Positions 38,523 to 48,730 of a DNA stretch of 64,000 nt are shown one piece after another; position 1 is the stretch's first letter, and each line of letters begins with the position of its first letter. A program made the translations under genes and the position numbers. The stretch spans positions 2,583,183 to 2,647,182 of the forward strand of contig NW_020194512.1 in assembly GCF_002865645.1 (NCBI RefSeq). Direction: 5' to 3'. A model generated the notes under the pieces. It ran no database searches. It had not been told where the DNA came from and was given only the letters and a program-made list of their open reading frames with translations. Origin of the DNA: Hyaloscypha bicolor E (lineage: Eukaryota > Ascomycota > Leotiomycetes > Helotiales > Hyaloscyphaceae).

Positions 38523-38825
38523 TATAGTATAGTAGGCTATATTCGTTAAAAATTATATTATTTTGGCGGTTTTAAGGTTTAGGTTATATAGTAAAGGCTG
38601 CGGCCTTTTATATGTAACTTGCGGAAATCATATAAGAAAGCTAGTTTTTCTATAGACTTAGAGAATAATTCTTTATAAGTATTTAATTAATTGAGCTTTT
38701 ATATACTATATACTATTTATATTTTACTATTTATGCTTTTGATTTGTTATTTTACTATTAAGTCACGTTTTATACTCTGGTATACTTTATATAGGTTTTT
38801 GTCTTATTATAGTTTCCCTCTTATA
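38523..38825 (+). repeat. 3' LTR of element 2 (303 bp)
   Basis: It begins TATAGTATAGTAGGC and ends CCCTCTTATA, and is followed by CTAA and then the rest of the element-1 LTR. Confidence 0.9.
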
Positions 38826-38998
38826 CTAACTACTATTTATATTATAAGTATTAGGCTTATAAATTACTAATTATATATATATTATTAGGGCCTTCTATTT
38901 AGAAGGGGCTTCCCTGAACCTTATAGGAGGAATAGAGATTAGTTCTATACTGAATTTAATATTATAGTTTTATAATATACTAATTTATTCTATTATTT
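38826..38998 (+). repeat. 3' LTR of element 1, second part, truncated
   Basis: Resumes exactly where 17829 stopped (ACTACTATTTATATTATAAG...). It ends near TTCTATTATTT, about 26 bp before the expected LTR end, so the right end of element 1 was lost. Confidence 0.85.
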
Positions 38999-39397
38999 AG
39001 TTTTTTATTTTTCTTTAAAAATTATAATTTAAATTAAATAATATATAAAATAATTAAATAAAACTTTATAAAATATAGTTTTTTATAAAGAATATATTTA
39101 ATATCTTTATATTTTAAATTTAGAAATAAAATTCTTAATATTAAAAAATTAAAGTTTTTTTTTAAAAGAATTTTAAGTCTTAAAATTATAACCTTATAAA
39201 TATAAGTATTATATAATCTGGTTTTATTATTATTTTGACTTTATTTTAGTTACTTAATTAGCTTATATATATATTATTAATACTTATTACTTTTTATTAC
39301 TTTTAATTATTTTCAAGTTATATAATTGTCGGAATAGCTATATTGCAAATTTCCTGGTCATGTGGCCTTGCGTCACATGCGTGACTCAACTGGTAGA
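38999..39397. other. AT-rich DNA, no gene
   Basis: Almost pure A/T until about 39330, then a switch to normal composition just before the solo LTR. Nothing recognisable. Confidence 0.4.
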
Positions 39398-39401
39398 CTA
39401 G

Positions 39402-39706
39402 TGTGGGAGGGAAACTGCGACAAGACAAAAAACCACATAAAGTACACCAGAGCACAAAACGTGACTTGACAGCAAAACAACAAGATCAAAAGCGTAAATA
39501 GTAAAGCATAAACAGTGTGCAGTGTGCAAAAGCTCAATTGATTGAATATGGAGGAGGGATTGTTATCTAGAACTACAGAAAAAACCAGCTTTCTTATGTG
39601 ATTCCCGCAAGTCACGTGCAAAAGGCCCCAGCCTTTGCCATGTGACCAAAACATCAAAACTGTCAAAACAAAGCGATTTTGATAGAGTACGGCTTGCCGT
39701 ACCACA
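39402..39706 (-). mobile_element. solo LTR of the element-2 family, not RIP-mutated (305 bp)
   Basis: In reverse orientation it matches the 303-bp LTR of element 2 along its whole length but keeps normal G+C. Read forward it starts TGTGGTACGGCAAGC and ends CCTCCCACA, proper TG...CA ends. CTAG flanks both sides (39398-39401 and 39707-39710), the same 4-bp duplication length as for element 2. The open frame over it (39744-39373, minus) is an accident of its composition. Confidence 0.9.
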
Positions 39707-39906
39707 CTAGTCCTAATTAGGCTTAGCAGATTTAGGGGGAGCATATTAATATCACGATACGGACGTACTGTGCTTCCTACTTCTGAATATCGATCACTTC
39801 GCCAACTTACACACCGAGCATTCCATGCATATTATATGACATGCTACGCGTTACTGGTGAACCGACACTGATCAGTTAGTACTTACAGATCAGATGAAGA
39901 CCTAGC

Positions 39907-40045
39907 TAGTCCTAAAAGCATTTGGTAGCCTAAGACAAAGCAAGTCTATTCCTATGTCAAGGGGGGAACCACTTATCAACTCCTCAAAAGCATTCGGTAG
40001 CCTAGGGTAAAGCTGTTCTTGGTCAACAGCAACCACTTACCTCAA
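39907..40045. repeat. tandem duplication, about 70-bp units
   Basis: Two copies of a unit with AAAGCATTYGGTAGCCTA, then an AACCACTTA block, about 70 bp apart. Normal composition. Confidence 0.55.
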
Positions 40046-40049
40046 CTCA

Positions 40050-40370
40050 ATTTCTCTTTTGCACTTTCTGCAAACCACCAGAGCAACTGTCAATTGCTCT
40101 TTTGCAAGGCCGAATACCCTCTGCAACCCACCAGAGCAATCCTCATTCAATCACTCTTTTGCCGAACACCCTCTACAAACCACCAGAGCAACTGTCAAAA
40201 TTGCTCTTTTGCAAGGCTGAACACCCTCTGCAAACCACTGGAGCAACCCTCTGGAACTCGACCCTCTGGAACACCCTTGAGGCACTTCAACTTCAACTTC
40301 GAAATCAATTTTACCTTCAAGTTGGGCCCCTCGAGCTTCAAACCCTTTGCAGACCACCGGAGCAACCCTC
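40050..40370. repeat. tandem minisatellite, about 50-bp units
   Basis: Four or five units with CTCTGCAAACCACYAGAGCAA and TTGCTCTTTTGCAAGGC, starting near 40068, 40122, 40168, 40222 and 40348. Overlapping frames on both strands (40019-40548, 40659-40151) follow from the repeat and are not called as genes. Together with the 70-bp duplication it forms a normal-composition island between two AT-rich blocks. Confidence 0.6.
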
Positions 40371-40679
40371 TGTCCAGAAACAACAATCCTCGCCTTTGGG
40401 AGCCTGTCGAATACCTCTCCCTACCCCTCCTTCCACGAACTACCTTACCTTCAAGCCTCTCGAACTTCGAACCGCACACACAAACATATTGAGGAGACAC
40501 ACTGGGAAGACTGGAAACTGGAGATATCCGGGAAAAAGACATTCCTAGGCAACAGTTGAAAGGCCTCTTGTTCACGCGGATAGGTTTACTACCTGCAGGT
40601 AAATACTCCTTTCTAATATTCGGGGCATACTCAATCCTGTATCCAAACCTCTTATACAAGTACCGTAATTCAGTATAAA

Positions 40680-42069
40680 TAAGAACAAGTAGTATAATAA
40701 TTAAGCTATAAATATATAATTTCTTTATTTAGAGATTTAATATTATAAAAAGTTATTTTAGTAAAGTAATTTAAAGCGAGATAGTAAAATAGATATAATC
40801 TAAATAAGGCTAATAATATAATAATAATTAAAACGAGATTAATAATTAATAAGTTATAAATAAAAAGATTAGATTATATAATATTAATACTAGTATAAAA
40901 TTATATTATATATTAATTTCTTTCTTTTAAATTAAATACCTTTTCTATTTATTTTTTTCTTATATAACTTTTAATTATTATTCTAGCTATAAGTCTAAAA
41001 AAGCTAAATTAATATTACTATTTATAAACTTTTCTTTTTTATATATATAATATTAGAAGAAAGATTATATAATAATAAAAGTAAAGCTAATAAATTCTAT
41101 AATTCTAATAATATAAATTAGAAATCTAAAAATATAAAAGATATAAGTTTTAATAATTTCTAATTATAAAAATTTAATACTAGTTATTAAGGTTATAATA
41201 ACTCAAATATAAAGTATTAATTATTAATTTAAAGTAAGAATAAAAAGAAAAACTCAATAAATAATAATATAAGAAAAGAATTTTTTATATTAAAGCTTTT
41301 TCTTTATATAAATTTCTAAGAAAATAAGAATCTCTTATATAAAAGCTAATTATTAATATAAATCTTTAATTAATTAAAAATCTTTTATAAAAAAGCTAGC
41401 TATTAATATAAACTTTTAATTAATTAAAAGTTTCTTATAAAAATATAAAAGCTTAATATAAATTTATAAAAAAAAGGAAAAATTAATTTAATTAAAAGTT
41501 TAATATAAATATTAATATATTTTTAATTTTTAATTTTTAATTATTAATTAAAGAAACTTATAAATATAAATATAAATATATTTTTAATTATTAATTAAAG
41601 AAACTTATAAATATAAATATAAATATATTATATAACTTTTATATAGTAAATTAAAAGCCGGTTTTTATACTTAATATATAATATTTATATTAAATATTAT
41701 AAATTTATTATTATATAATTATATTTCTTTATTTACTAGAAATTAGAGCTTGCTTTTAGTTTTTTTTATATTAAAAGCTTAGTTTATAATATTATATTCT
41801 ATTATTTTATTAATAAATTTAGTATTATATAACTATAGTATTTAGAATATTAAGCTTCTTTTCTTAGTTTAGAATTCTTGAATTAAAAGCTATTCTATTT
41901 TATTTTCTAAGCCTAGAAACCCGGTTTTATAATATATAATATTAGAATTTATTCTTTTTTAAAACCCCCGGAATTTTTTTATAAAAAAGTAAAATAGAGG
42001 CTTTTAGTTTTTATTTAGCTATTATTCTTTAAATAAGCAAGTAATATAATAGATATTACTAAAAAATAG
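40680..42069. other. AT-rich RIP-type DNA with an inverted match to 44.94-45.13 kb
   Basis: No gene. The stretch about 41740-41970 (with GGTTTTATAATATATAATATTAGAA) is an inverted, more mutated relative of about 44940-45130, so both belong to one repeat family. Confidence 0.4.
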
Positions 42070-42073
42070 CTAG

Positions 42074-42680
42074 TATAAAAAAGAAACTATAATAAGATAA
42101 AAACTTATATAAAGTATATTAGAATATAAAACGTAATTTAATAATAAAATAATAAAATATAAATAGTATATAATATATAAAAGCTTAATTAATTAAAAAT
42201 AAAAAAGGAATTATTATTTAGAACTATTAAAAAAACTAGCTTTTTTATATAATTTCTATAAGTTATATATAAAAAACTCTAGTTTTTATTATATAATTAA
42301 AATATTAAAACTTATTAAAATAAAGTAATTTTAATATAATATAACTGTGATGTGTGCAGGGTCGCACGTGACTTAAGGGCATGTGACGAACCTCGGATGT
42401 CGCGGGTGTCGATCAGGGAGATCGGCAGCCCTTCGATATCCCAACCAACCACTGTTTACATCATATGCATTAGGCTTATAAATCACTAATTGTATGTATG
42501 CCATCGGGGCCTCCTATTTAGAGGGGGCTTCCCTGGACCTCACAAGAGGGACAGAGATTAGTTCTGTACTGAATTTAATACTGTGGTTTCACAATACACT
42601 GATTCATTCTATTGTCTTATTGCCTACCAACAAACACCTCACAATAACTTATTATATTATATTATATTATATTCGATTTT
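42074..42680 (-). mobile_element. RIP-mutated solo LTR of the element-2 family, split by a family-1 LTR
   Basis: 42074-42345 is the AT-converted counterpart of 39402-39685, in the same orientation and preceded by CTAG (42070-42073). Its last part continues after the inserted solo LTR, from 42649 to about 42680, but is too degraded to fix the end. Confidence 0.75.
42346..42643 (+). mobile_element. solo LTR of family 1, almost unmutated (298 bp)
   Basis: Starts TGTGATGTGTGCAGGGTCGC and ends AACACCTCACA. ATAAC flanks both sides (42341-42345, 42644-42648), a perfect 5-bp duplication. It keeps normal G+C although it sits inside a RIP-converted LTR. It gives the best view of the original family-1 LTR. 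Confidence 0.95.
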
Positions 42681-42689
42681 TTATTTATT

Positions 42690-43600
42690 TATACTTGTTT
42701 CTAAATACTAAAAACTAATAGAAAATCTCTATTTAGAATTCAAAATAATAAAATAATTAGAATTTTCTTTTATTAATATTTCTAATTTCTTTTTAATATA
42801 TCGAAAATATTATTTATTATTTTTAAATAGTTTTATTTTATATTCTTGAACTTATTTAAAAATAATTCGAATTTACTTAATTATATTCTTATATTAAATA
42901 TAATATAGTTTTCTTATTATTTAATATTTGCCTTTAATTATTAATTAGTTTTAGTCTTTATAGCTAAATACTAAAATAACTTATTATAGTAAATTATATT
43001 CTAAATAAATAGCTTTTTGAATTTCGTATTATTCATAATATTCTTAAATTAATCTTTAATAAAAAAAGAAAGCTTTTAATAAAAAGCTTTAATAATTTTA
43101 TAAAAAACTTTATTTTTATATATTTTATTCTAAATAGTAATTAGGCTTATTAAGATTATAATAAAAAGCTTTTCGAATAATAGATTATTATTAAATCATT
43201 TTTTAATTATTATTTTTTTCTAGTATTATTATTTAATTATAATTCTAAATTTATAAATTATTTAGCTAAAGATATTTATTTATTTAAATATTTTATATTT
43301 AAATATTTCTTTTCTGCTTTTTTTATTAAATATTTATTTAATTTCTTTATATTTTTTAAATTAAAATTATTATAAATAAAAAAGTAATTAATACTTTTAA
43401 AATCTTTTTTATTAAAAAAAGCTATTTTCTTATAATTTATAAAAAAAATATAATTAATATTTGATTTTTCTTATTAAGGAAAAACTTGCTATTTAGAGCT
43501 TTAATAATAGCTAGATTATTAATATTATTTTTATATTTATAATAGCGGGATTAAGGTAATAGCTAGAGCTTAAAGATTCAAGAATTTCATATATTGAAAA
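42690..43600. other. AT-rich DNA, no gene
   Basis: Strongly A/T, no frame, no repeat boundary seen. Confidence 0.4.
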
Positions 43601-43868
43601 TATTAAGCTAAAGAGAAGAAGAAGAGGAGAGAGAAAAGCAAAGGGGATAAAAGAAGAGAAGTACTAGCTAAAACTACTAAAATACTAGCTAGCTAGATGA
43701 AACTAGTTATATAATAGCTACTTCTATATAGCCTCTAGTTAGTACTATTATATTACTCTTCCGGAAAACCAAGTCTGAATACCTTTATTTAGATATATAA
43801 AGGAAATAGGTCTTTTAATAAAAACCCCCTAAAACGGCTAGCTTTTAATAATTACTATCTGACTAATA

Positions 43869-44470
43869 GCTACTTCTACTTTTACCTGAGGCTCCAGAAC
43901 TAGCCTTAGACCCAAAATCGTCTATAGAACTATTTGCAGAGTTATTAAAAGAACCGTCTATTAAACTAAGCTCGTCTATAGAGCCCAAATTATTCGTAAA
44001 ACCGTTTATAGAATCAAGCTTGTTCAGAGAACCGTCTATAGAATCGTTTATAGAGCCCAAATTATTCGCAGAGTCAGAATCATCTATAGAACCGTCTATA
44101 GAGCTATTTATAGAGCCCAAATCGTCTATAGAGCCAGACTTTTCCGTTTTTCCGTTATTAGAAAAGGACAAATTACCGGCAGGAGAATGCTATATATAAG
44201 CCTCTGGGGCAGAATTATTCGAATTAGACGAGTCAGAGAAAGGGTATTGTATCCGGCTAGAAGGTAGTTATACGGGCGGCCGTACGAGGGGCAGACAAGG
44301 GAGAGGCGAACAAGAAAGGGGCGATTACGGGAGGGGCGATTACGGGAGGGGCGATTACGGGAGGGGTAATTATAGGAGAGGTAATCGTGAGACAGTTACT
44401 TCTGTTTTAAATCGGCGAACTGGAACCGATTACCGGGTTTCTTCTATTTTAAATCGGGAACCCGAAACTA
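43869..44470 (+). pseudogene. reading frame with Ser-Ile-Glu-Pro repeats and an Arg-Gly run, unknown
   Basis: One plus-strand frame stays open for about 200 codons apart from a single TAA near 44194. The first half is a degenerate repeat of SIEP(K/S) and FIEPKLF words (about 43910-44130). The second half is GGRTRGRQGRG, then RGDYGRGDYGRG from a 15-bp DNA repeat (about 44325-44395). Arg-Gly runs bind RNA and occur in nucleocapsid-like and RNA-binding proteins. It has higher G+C than its surroundings. There is no ATG at its beginning and the frame ends in TAG near 44475, so it is a fragment. The opposite strand is also open (Gly-Ser-Ile-Asp-Asp repeats, 44171-43863). Confidence 0.4.
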
Positions 44471-44930
44471 ATTAGTATATCTCTTGTTTTAAATCGGAGA
44501 ATTACCGATTCTTGAAGGGAGATACTAATTCTTTTACTCTTATTAATATCGAGGAAGTATTATCTATACTAGTTAAGGGCCAAATTCCGAGATTAACTAG
44601 ATTATAGAGGACAGGAATCTTTCTTCTTTTAAATCGGTAGAGGACTAATTATTGGGACGTCGTCTGCTCTAGTTAAGAGCCAAATTCCGAGATTAACCGG
44701 GTTTTAGAGAATATATCTTTCTTTTTTAAGTTCGAGAGAATTATTAAATATTAGAAGCGGAATTCTGTTTTTGCTTCCTAAAAACAAATACAAGTTCTTT
44801 ACTAGTAGTATTCTATTACCTTTATAGGCTAAATAAGTAAGCTTAGTATAATATAATAATAGAATTGAAGTAATAGCCAGGATTTAAAGATCTAAGAATC
44901 TTATATTTATTCTGGTATTTACCAAATACT
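44400..44930 (+). repeat. direct repeat, left copy (possible LTR)
   Basis: The same order of blocks occurs at about 46790-47260: CTAGTTAAGRRCCAAATTCCGAGATTAA-type words (two per copy), CTGTTTTTGCTTCCTAAAAACAAATACA, TTCTTTACTAGTAGTATT and TAATAGCCAGG. The distance between the copies is about 2.3 kb. This suggests a short non-autonomous LTR element, but exact ends and a target duplication were not found. Related ends also occur near 43540-43610. Confidence 0.45.
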
Positions 44931-44939
44931 AGAAGATTA

Positions 44940-46780
44940 TAGTTTTGCCTTTCTAGTATATATTATAAAACCGGGCTCTGGGCTTAGAAAGCAGGTAAAG
45001 TAGCTCTTAATCTAAGGATTCTAAATTAAGAAGAGAAGCTCGTAAATATAAGAGCTTTAGTATTCTAAATACTAGCTAGTTATATATATTATTATAATTA
45101 TATAATACTAAATTTACTAGTAAAGCAGTAGAGTATAATAGTATACTTTATAATTAATAAGGAACTAGTTCCTACTAATTAGTTAAGTAAGATTTATAGG
45201 CCCTTAATAAAGTTCTTATTTTAAAAGGGCTACTTCTATATTTAGAACTAGACTTTTCCTAATTTATTAATATTATATTCTTTATTAAATAGTAAATAAA
45301 AGTTAGTATTCTTATTATTTATTTCTAAATTATTGGCTTTCTTTAAATAATTCTCTTTAATAGATATAATCTTATTAAAGTTAGAATAAGTACTTTTTAT
45401 TATTCAGGCTTTCTAAAACTATAATAATAAAGACTTTCTAGCCGGTTTAATTTCTTCTTAAATTCTTAATAGATTATTTCCTTTAATTATAAGAATACTA
45501 GCTATTAAGATTAATTTGCTAGATATAGAATTACTATAGTTTCTTAAATTCCGGTAGGCTTTCTAGCCAAAATAGTATTTAATAATAAATAGTTTCTACT
45601 AATTATTTCTTCTAGAATTACTAATTTTTAATTAAGAAAAGCCTATTCTCTTATTCTATATATTATTTAGTAAGGTCCCTAAATATATTAAACTTCTTAT
45701 TATTTAAGCTCTTAAATAGCTCGAGATTTATTTTATTTATTAAATTATTATATTAATTATCTAATAACTTTCTCAATTTTATTATTAAATAAATAAATTC
45801 TATCTAGAATACCGGAAATAGCTTATTTCTTTATTTTAAGTACTAGTATACCTCTTTTATTTTCTAGTATTTTATTCCTTTATTTTTATTATAAGCTTAT
45901 TAAAGAATCTTAAAAATCTATTTAATAATCGAGATCTATCTAACTAATTCAGGTTCTAGTTAATTATAAATAAATTTATAAGTATTTCTAATAACTAGTT
46001 ATATTATATAAATAATTTTTAATAGTTTATTATCGAATTCAGAAAAATTCTATATTAGTTACTTTTTATATCAAATATCTAATTATTAATCTAATTATTA
46101 TCTTTACTTATAAATAAGATAGAATTCTTAATTCTAATAAACTATAATTAATTACTATAAACTAAAAGCAGAAAAGAACTTTAGTATTAGTCCCTATATA
46201 GTTCTTTTAATAGAGATCTATAGTATTTCTAGATATCTACTTATTTGAATCTCGATTTTATAGCTTCTTCTTATATTAGTTTTTTTTCTATATAAAATTA
46301 ACTAGTAATTACCTCTAGCTTATTAACTTTTTTAGTAAGTTAGTTAATATATAAGTGGAATTTCTAGTAGTATTTTGCTTATTTATTAGTTATAAGGTAA
46401 TATTTATTAATAAGGTTATTTTATATAAGTAATTTCTACTAGCCTTTAACTATTTTCGAGATATTTATACTAATTTAAGTTCTAAATTAGCTAGCTATTT
46501 CTTAATATCTTCTTCCGGAATAGTATTATAATAGCTTTCCTAGTAATATAGGTTTATAATATTAAAGTCTGGTTCCTCTATTTTATTATACTAGAGCCTT
46601 TTATTTAATATATCTATAATAATAGTATTTGGTTCCGGGCTATTTATAATAGTTTTAGAAGAGGTATTAGCTATAAAAATAAGTATTAAGTAAGTTATTT
46701 TTATTTAATATTAGTAAACTATAACTAATTATTATCTTATCTAGTTTTAAGTTAATAGACTAAAACTATCTATTATTTTT
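44940..46780. other. AT-rich interior between the two direct repeats
   Basis: RIP-type DNA. Minus-strand frames near 46320-46500 resemble decayed coding DNA but match nothing I know. About 44940-45130 is the inverted relative of about 41740-41970. Confidence 0.35.
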
Positions 46781-46789
46781 CTTATTTTA

Positions 46790-47260
46790 AATTAGTAAAT
46801 TACTACTAATTCTTCCTATATTAGAAAAGAGGGCCGGTTCTTTTATTCTTATTAGTATTAAGGAAATATTATTTACTCTAGTTAAGAATTAGGCTTTAAA
46901 GTTAACCGAATTATAGAAAATAATATTTTTCTTCTTTTATATTAGTAAAGAACTAATTATTAGAAGGGAAATATTATTTACTCTAGTTAAGAATCGGGCT
47001 CCGAGATTAATTAGATTATAGAGAATATTATACTTCTAGTTAAGCTCTCTAGTTCTTTATAGTTTAAGAAGATTATTAAATATTAAAAGTAGTATTCTGT
47101 TTTTGCTTTTTAAGAATAAATACAGGTTCTTTACTAGTAGTATTATATTGCCTTTATAGGCCGAGTTAAGTAAGCTTAATATTATATAATAGCGGAATTA
47201 ATATAATAGTTAAGGGCTTAAAGTTTAAAGAATCTTATATATTAGAAAATACTAAGCTAT
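46790..47260 (+). repeat. direct repeat, right copy (possible LTR)
   Basis: See the copy at 44400-44930; this one is somewhat more AT-converted. Confidence 0.45.
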
Positions 47261-47728
47261 AGAATAAAATAGAAAGAATACCTTAACCTTTAGTATTATT
47301 TTATCTAAGTAATTCCGGCTTAGCTTCGTCTTATATTTATTTCCGATATTCTATTCTTAGTAGATTATACCCTTATATTAGCTATTATATAAGTAATAAA
47401 AATAAATAAGCTATAAAATAATACTTATAAATATAATTAATTCCAAGAATTAATTCTAATAAAAACTAATTATAAAAGAACTAATTAATATTTTATTTAT
47501 TATATATTTAAAAGCTAAAGTTTTAAATAAAAGAATAAGATTTTCTAATTAAGGTAAAGGTTATAAATATAATATTTATAAAAGAATTATAAATAAAGAA
47601 TTATAATTTTATTATTAAAACTTTAATAATTCTTTATATATATCGTTTTTTTTTTAAGATTTAGAGAATTATATCCAGTTTATAAAGTTTATATTTTTAA
47701 TTCTATTACTTGGAATTATTTAAAAAGG

Positions 47729-47881
47729 TGTGAGGTGCGTTACGTGAACTGCGGGGCACGTGACGTACAAATACGTATATATGTATGGTATTAACCGTGG
47801 TCGCGACTTGGTTGCGAATACTGTGGCCTTTTGGCCCAGCTGGCAGTGCGATAACGAGCTTAATCTACCTCGCACGTTACA
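47729..47881. mobile_element. 153-bp insertion with TGT...ACA ends in repeat R
   Basis: Absent from the homologous site at 54563-54568. It begins TGTGAGGTGCGTTACG, ends GCACGTTACA and is flanked by AAAGG (47724-47728, 47882-47886). These are the features of a very short solo LTR. It keeps normal G+C next to RIP-converted DNA. Alternative reading: a 151-bp insert with a 7-bp AAAAGGT duplication. Confidence 0.65.
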
Positions 47882-47926
47882 AAAGGTCAAGGTTTCAAGT
47901 TATTAAGGATTTTATTTGGCGCGGGC

Positions 47927-48348
47927 ACTCTCGATCGGAGGGGGTCTGAGCGCCAGCGAGGAAGAGCATATAAGGGGCCTCCGGCCCCTTCTCTGCTCTC
48001 CTCACTTGCTCATGCACTCTTGCACTCTCTTCAGGGCACTTTTCGACCCACCCACCTTACCCTGGTGCCCTGCACCACTTCCTGTACATAGCTGTTTCTT
48101 GTTAGTTGGTTAGATACTGCCCGACATGGTCACCCACACAGTGGGGTCCTAGGGCGAGTCCCAGGCTCTCTTTTCCTACTTCACAGGACACCCGCAAGGT
48201 GTTCCTTGCCCGATGGAGGTTCCTCTCTTGCTCAACCAGTTGCTGGAACGCGCTGACTAAGCAATCGGGAGCCTGGTTCCCGCCAATCAATACATTTCAA
48301 AAGCTCCTGTGCTCCTGCGATTCCGAGTGCCGTGCTCAGATCGCGGGC
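47927..48348. mobile_element. about 420-bp insertion in repeat R
   Basis: Absent from the copy at about 54.6 kb. Both borders carry CGCGGGC (47920-47926 and 48342-48348). It contains GCATATAAGGGGCC (TATA-like) near 47965 and no valid gene; the short frames over it overlap on both strands. The type of element is unknown. Confidence 0.5.
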
Positions 48349-48363
48349 CAACTCGCTTTCCCC

Positions 48364-48392
48364 GACTAAAGGGAAGAGCCCCTTTAGTCGTG
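48364..48392. repeat. short inverted repeat (hairpin)
   Basis: GACTAAAGGG and CCCTTTAGTC separated by a few bases; also partly kept in repeat R copy 2 near 54617-54645. Confidence 0.5.
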
Positions 48393-48730
48393 ACTCTAAG
48401 TCCCACTATTACCGAGAGCAAAGGCTGGCGCTCCGCAAATCACGTGCTGTTTCGATAAGCCCTGTGATTCTTGATCACGCTTTTGTATGTAAGCTGCATT
48501 GTCAGCTTTTAGTCAGCTCGCTCGGATCTATGCTATGTGGACCGCTCGAGCCTTAAAATAAAACCTTATGTCCTTTTTACCCTTTCCAATCACACCTCGT
48601 GGTATCTCCGATATCACCCTTACAGTGGCCATGCTTATTTGACCTTTGCAGACCTTCATTCTTCGATACATACGAATATTACGTCCACTCCTCTGACCTG
48701 ACAACAAAGTATCTCAAAATTTTAAATACT

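Larger units (their letters stand above)
17830..38825 (+). mobile_element. Ty3/gypsy element 2, about 13.2 kb plus nested element 3
   Basis: LTRs of exactly 303 bp lie at 17830-18132 and 38523-38825. CTAA flanks both sides (17826-17829 and 38826-38829), and joining the flanks restores the uninterrupted family-1 LTR order. Removing element 3 and one 5-bp duplication leaves about 13,167 bp. Plus-strand content in order: gag (about 19000-19800), aspartic protease (about 21480-21860), RT (about 22760-23620), RNase H (about 23700-24130), integrase (about 24700-25420), pol C-terminus to about 26010, then a long extra ORF (27930-28663 and 36498-38490). A purine-rich TAGGGGGTCGGA precedes the 3' LTR. 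All genes are dead by RIP. The size and extra ORF are unusual for gypsy elements, which are mostly 5-8 kb. Confidence 0.9.
47390..48410 (+). repeat. repeat R, copy 1, with two later insertions
   Basis: Homologous to 54240-54665: shared order GCTAAAGTTTTAA.TAAAAGAATAA, AAGATTTAGAGAATT.TAT, GAATTATTTAAAAAGGT, AAGGTTTCAAGTTATTAAGGATTTTATT, GCGGG, and CTTTCCCC.ACTAAAGGGAAG. Relative to that copy it carries extra DNA at 47729-47881 and about 47927-48348. Its left part is AT-converted, its right part is not. Confidence 0.7.

Noticed and set aside
39373..39744. 123-codon minus-strand frame
   Set aside because: It lies over the unmutated solo LTR (39402-39706) and its flanks; LTRs of this family are non-coding.
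40019..40659. Frames of 148-157 codons on both strands
   Set aside because: Tandem repeats keep several frames open at once; no frame stands out.
43863..44171. Minus-strand frame with Gly-Ser-Ile-Asp-Asp repeats
   Set aside because: It starts with a non-ATG codon. The plus-strand frame over the same DNA joins in phase to the Arg-Gly run, so the plus strand is the better candidate, though neither is certain.
47916..48556. Overlapping frames on both strands upstream of the phosphoesterase gene
   Set aside because: They lie on the about 420-bp insertion and the hairpin of repeat R and have no motif.
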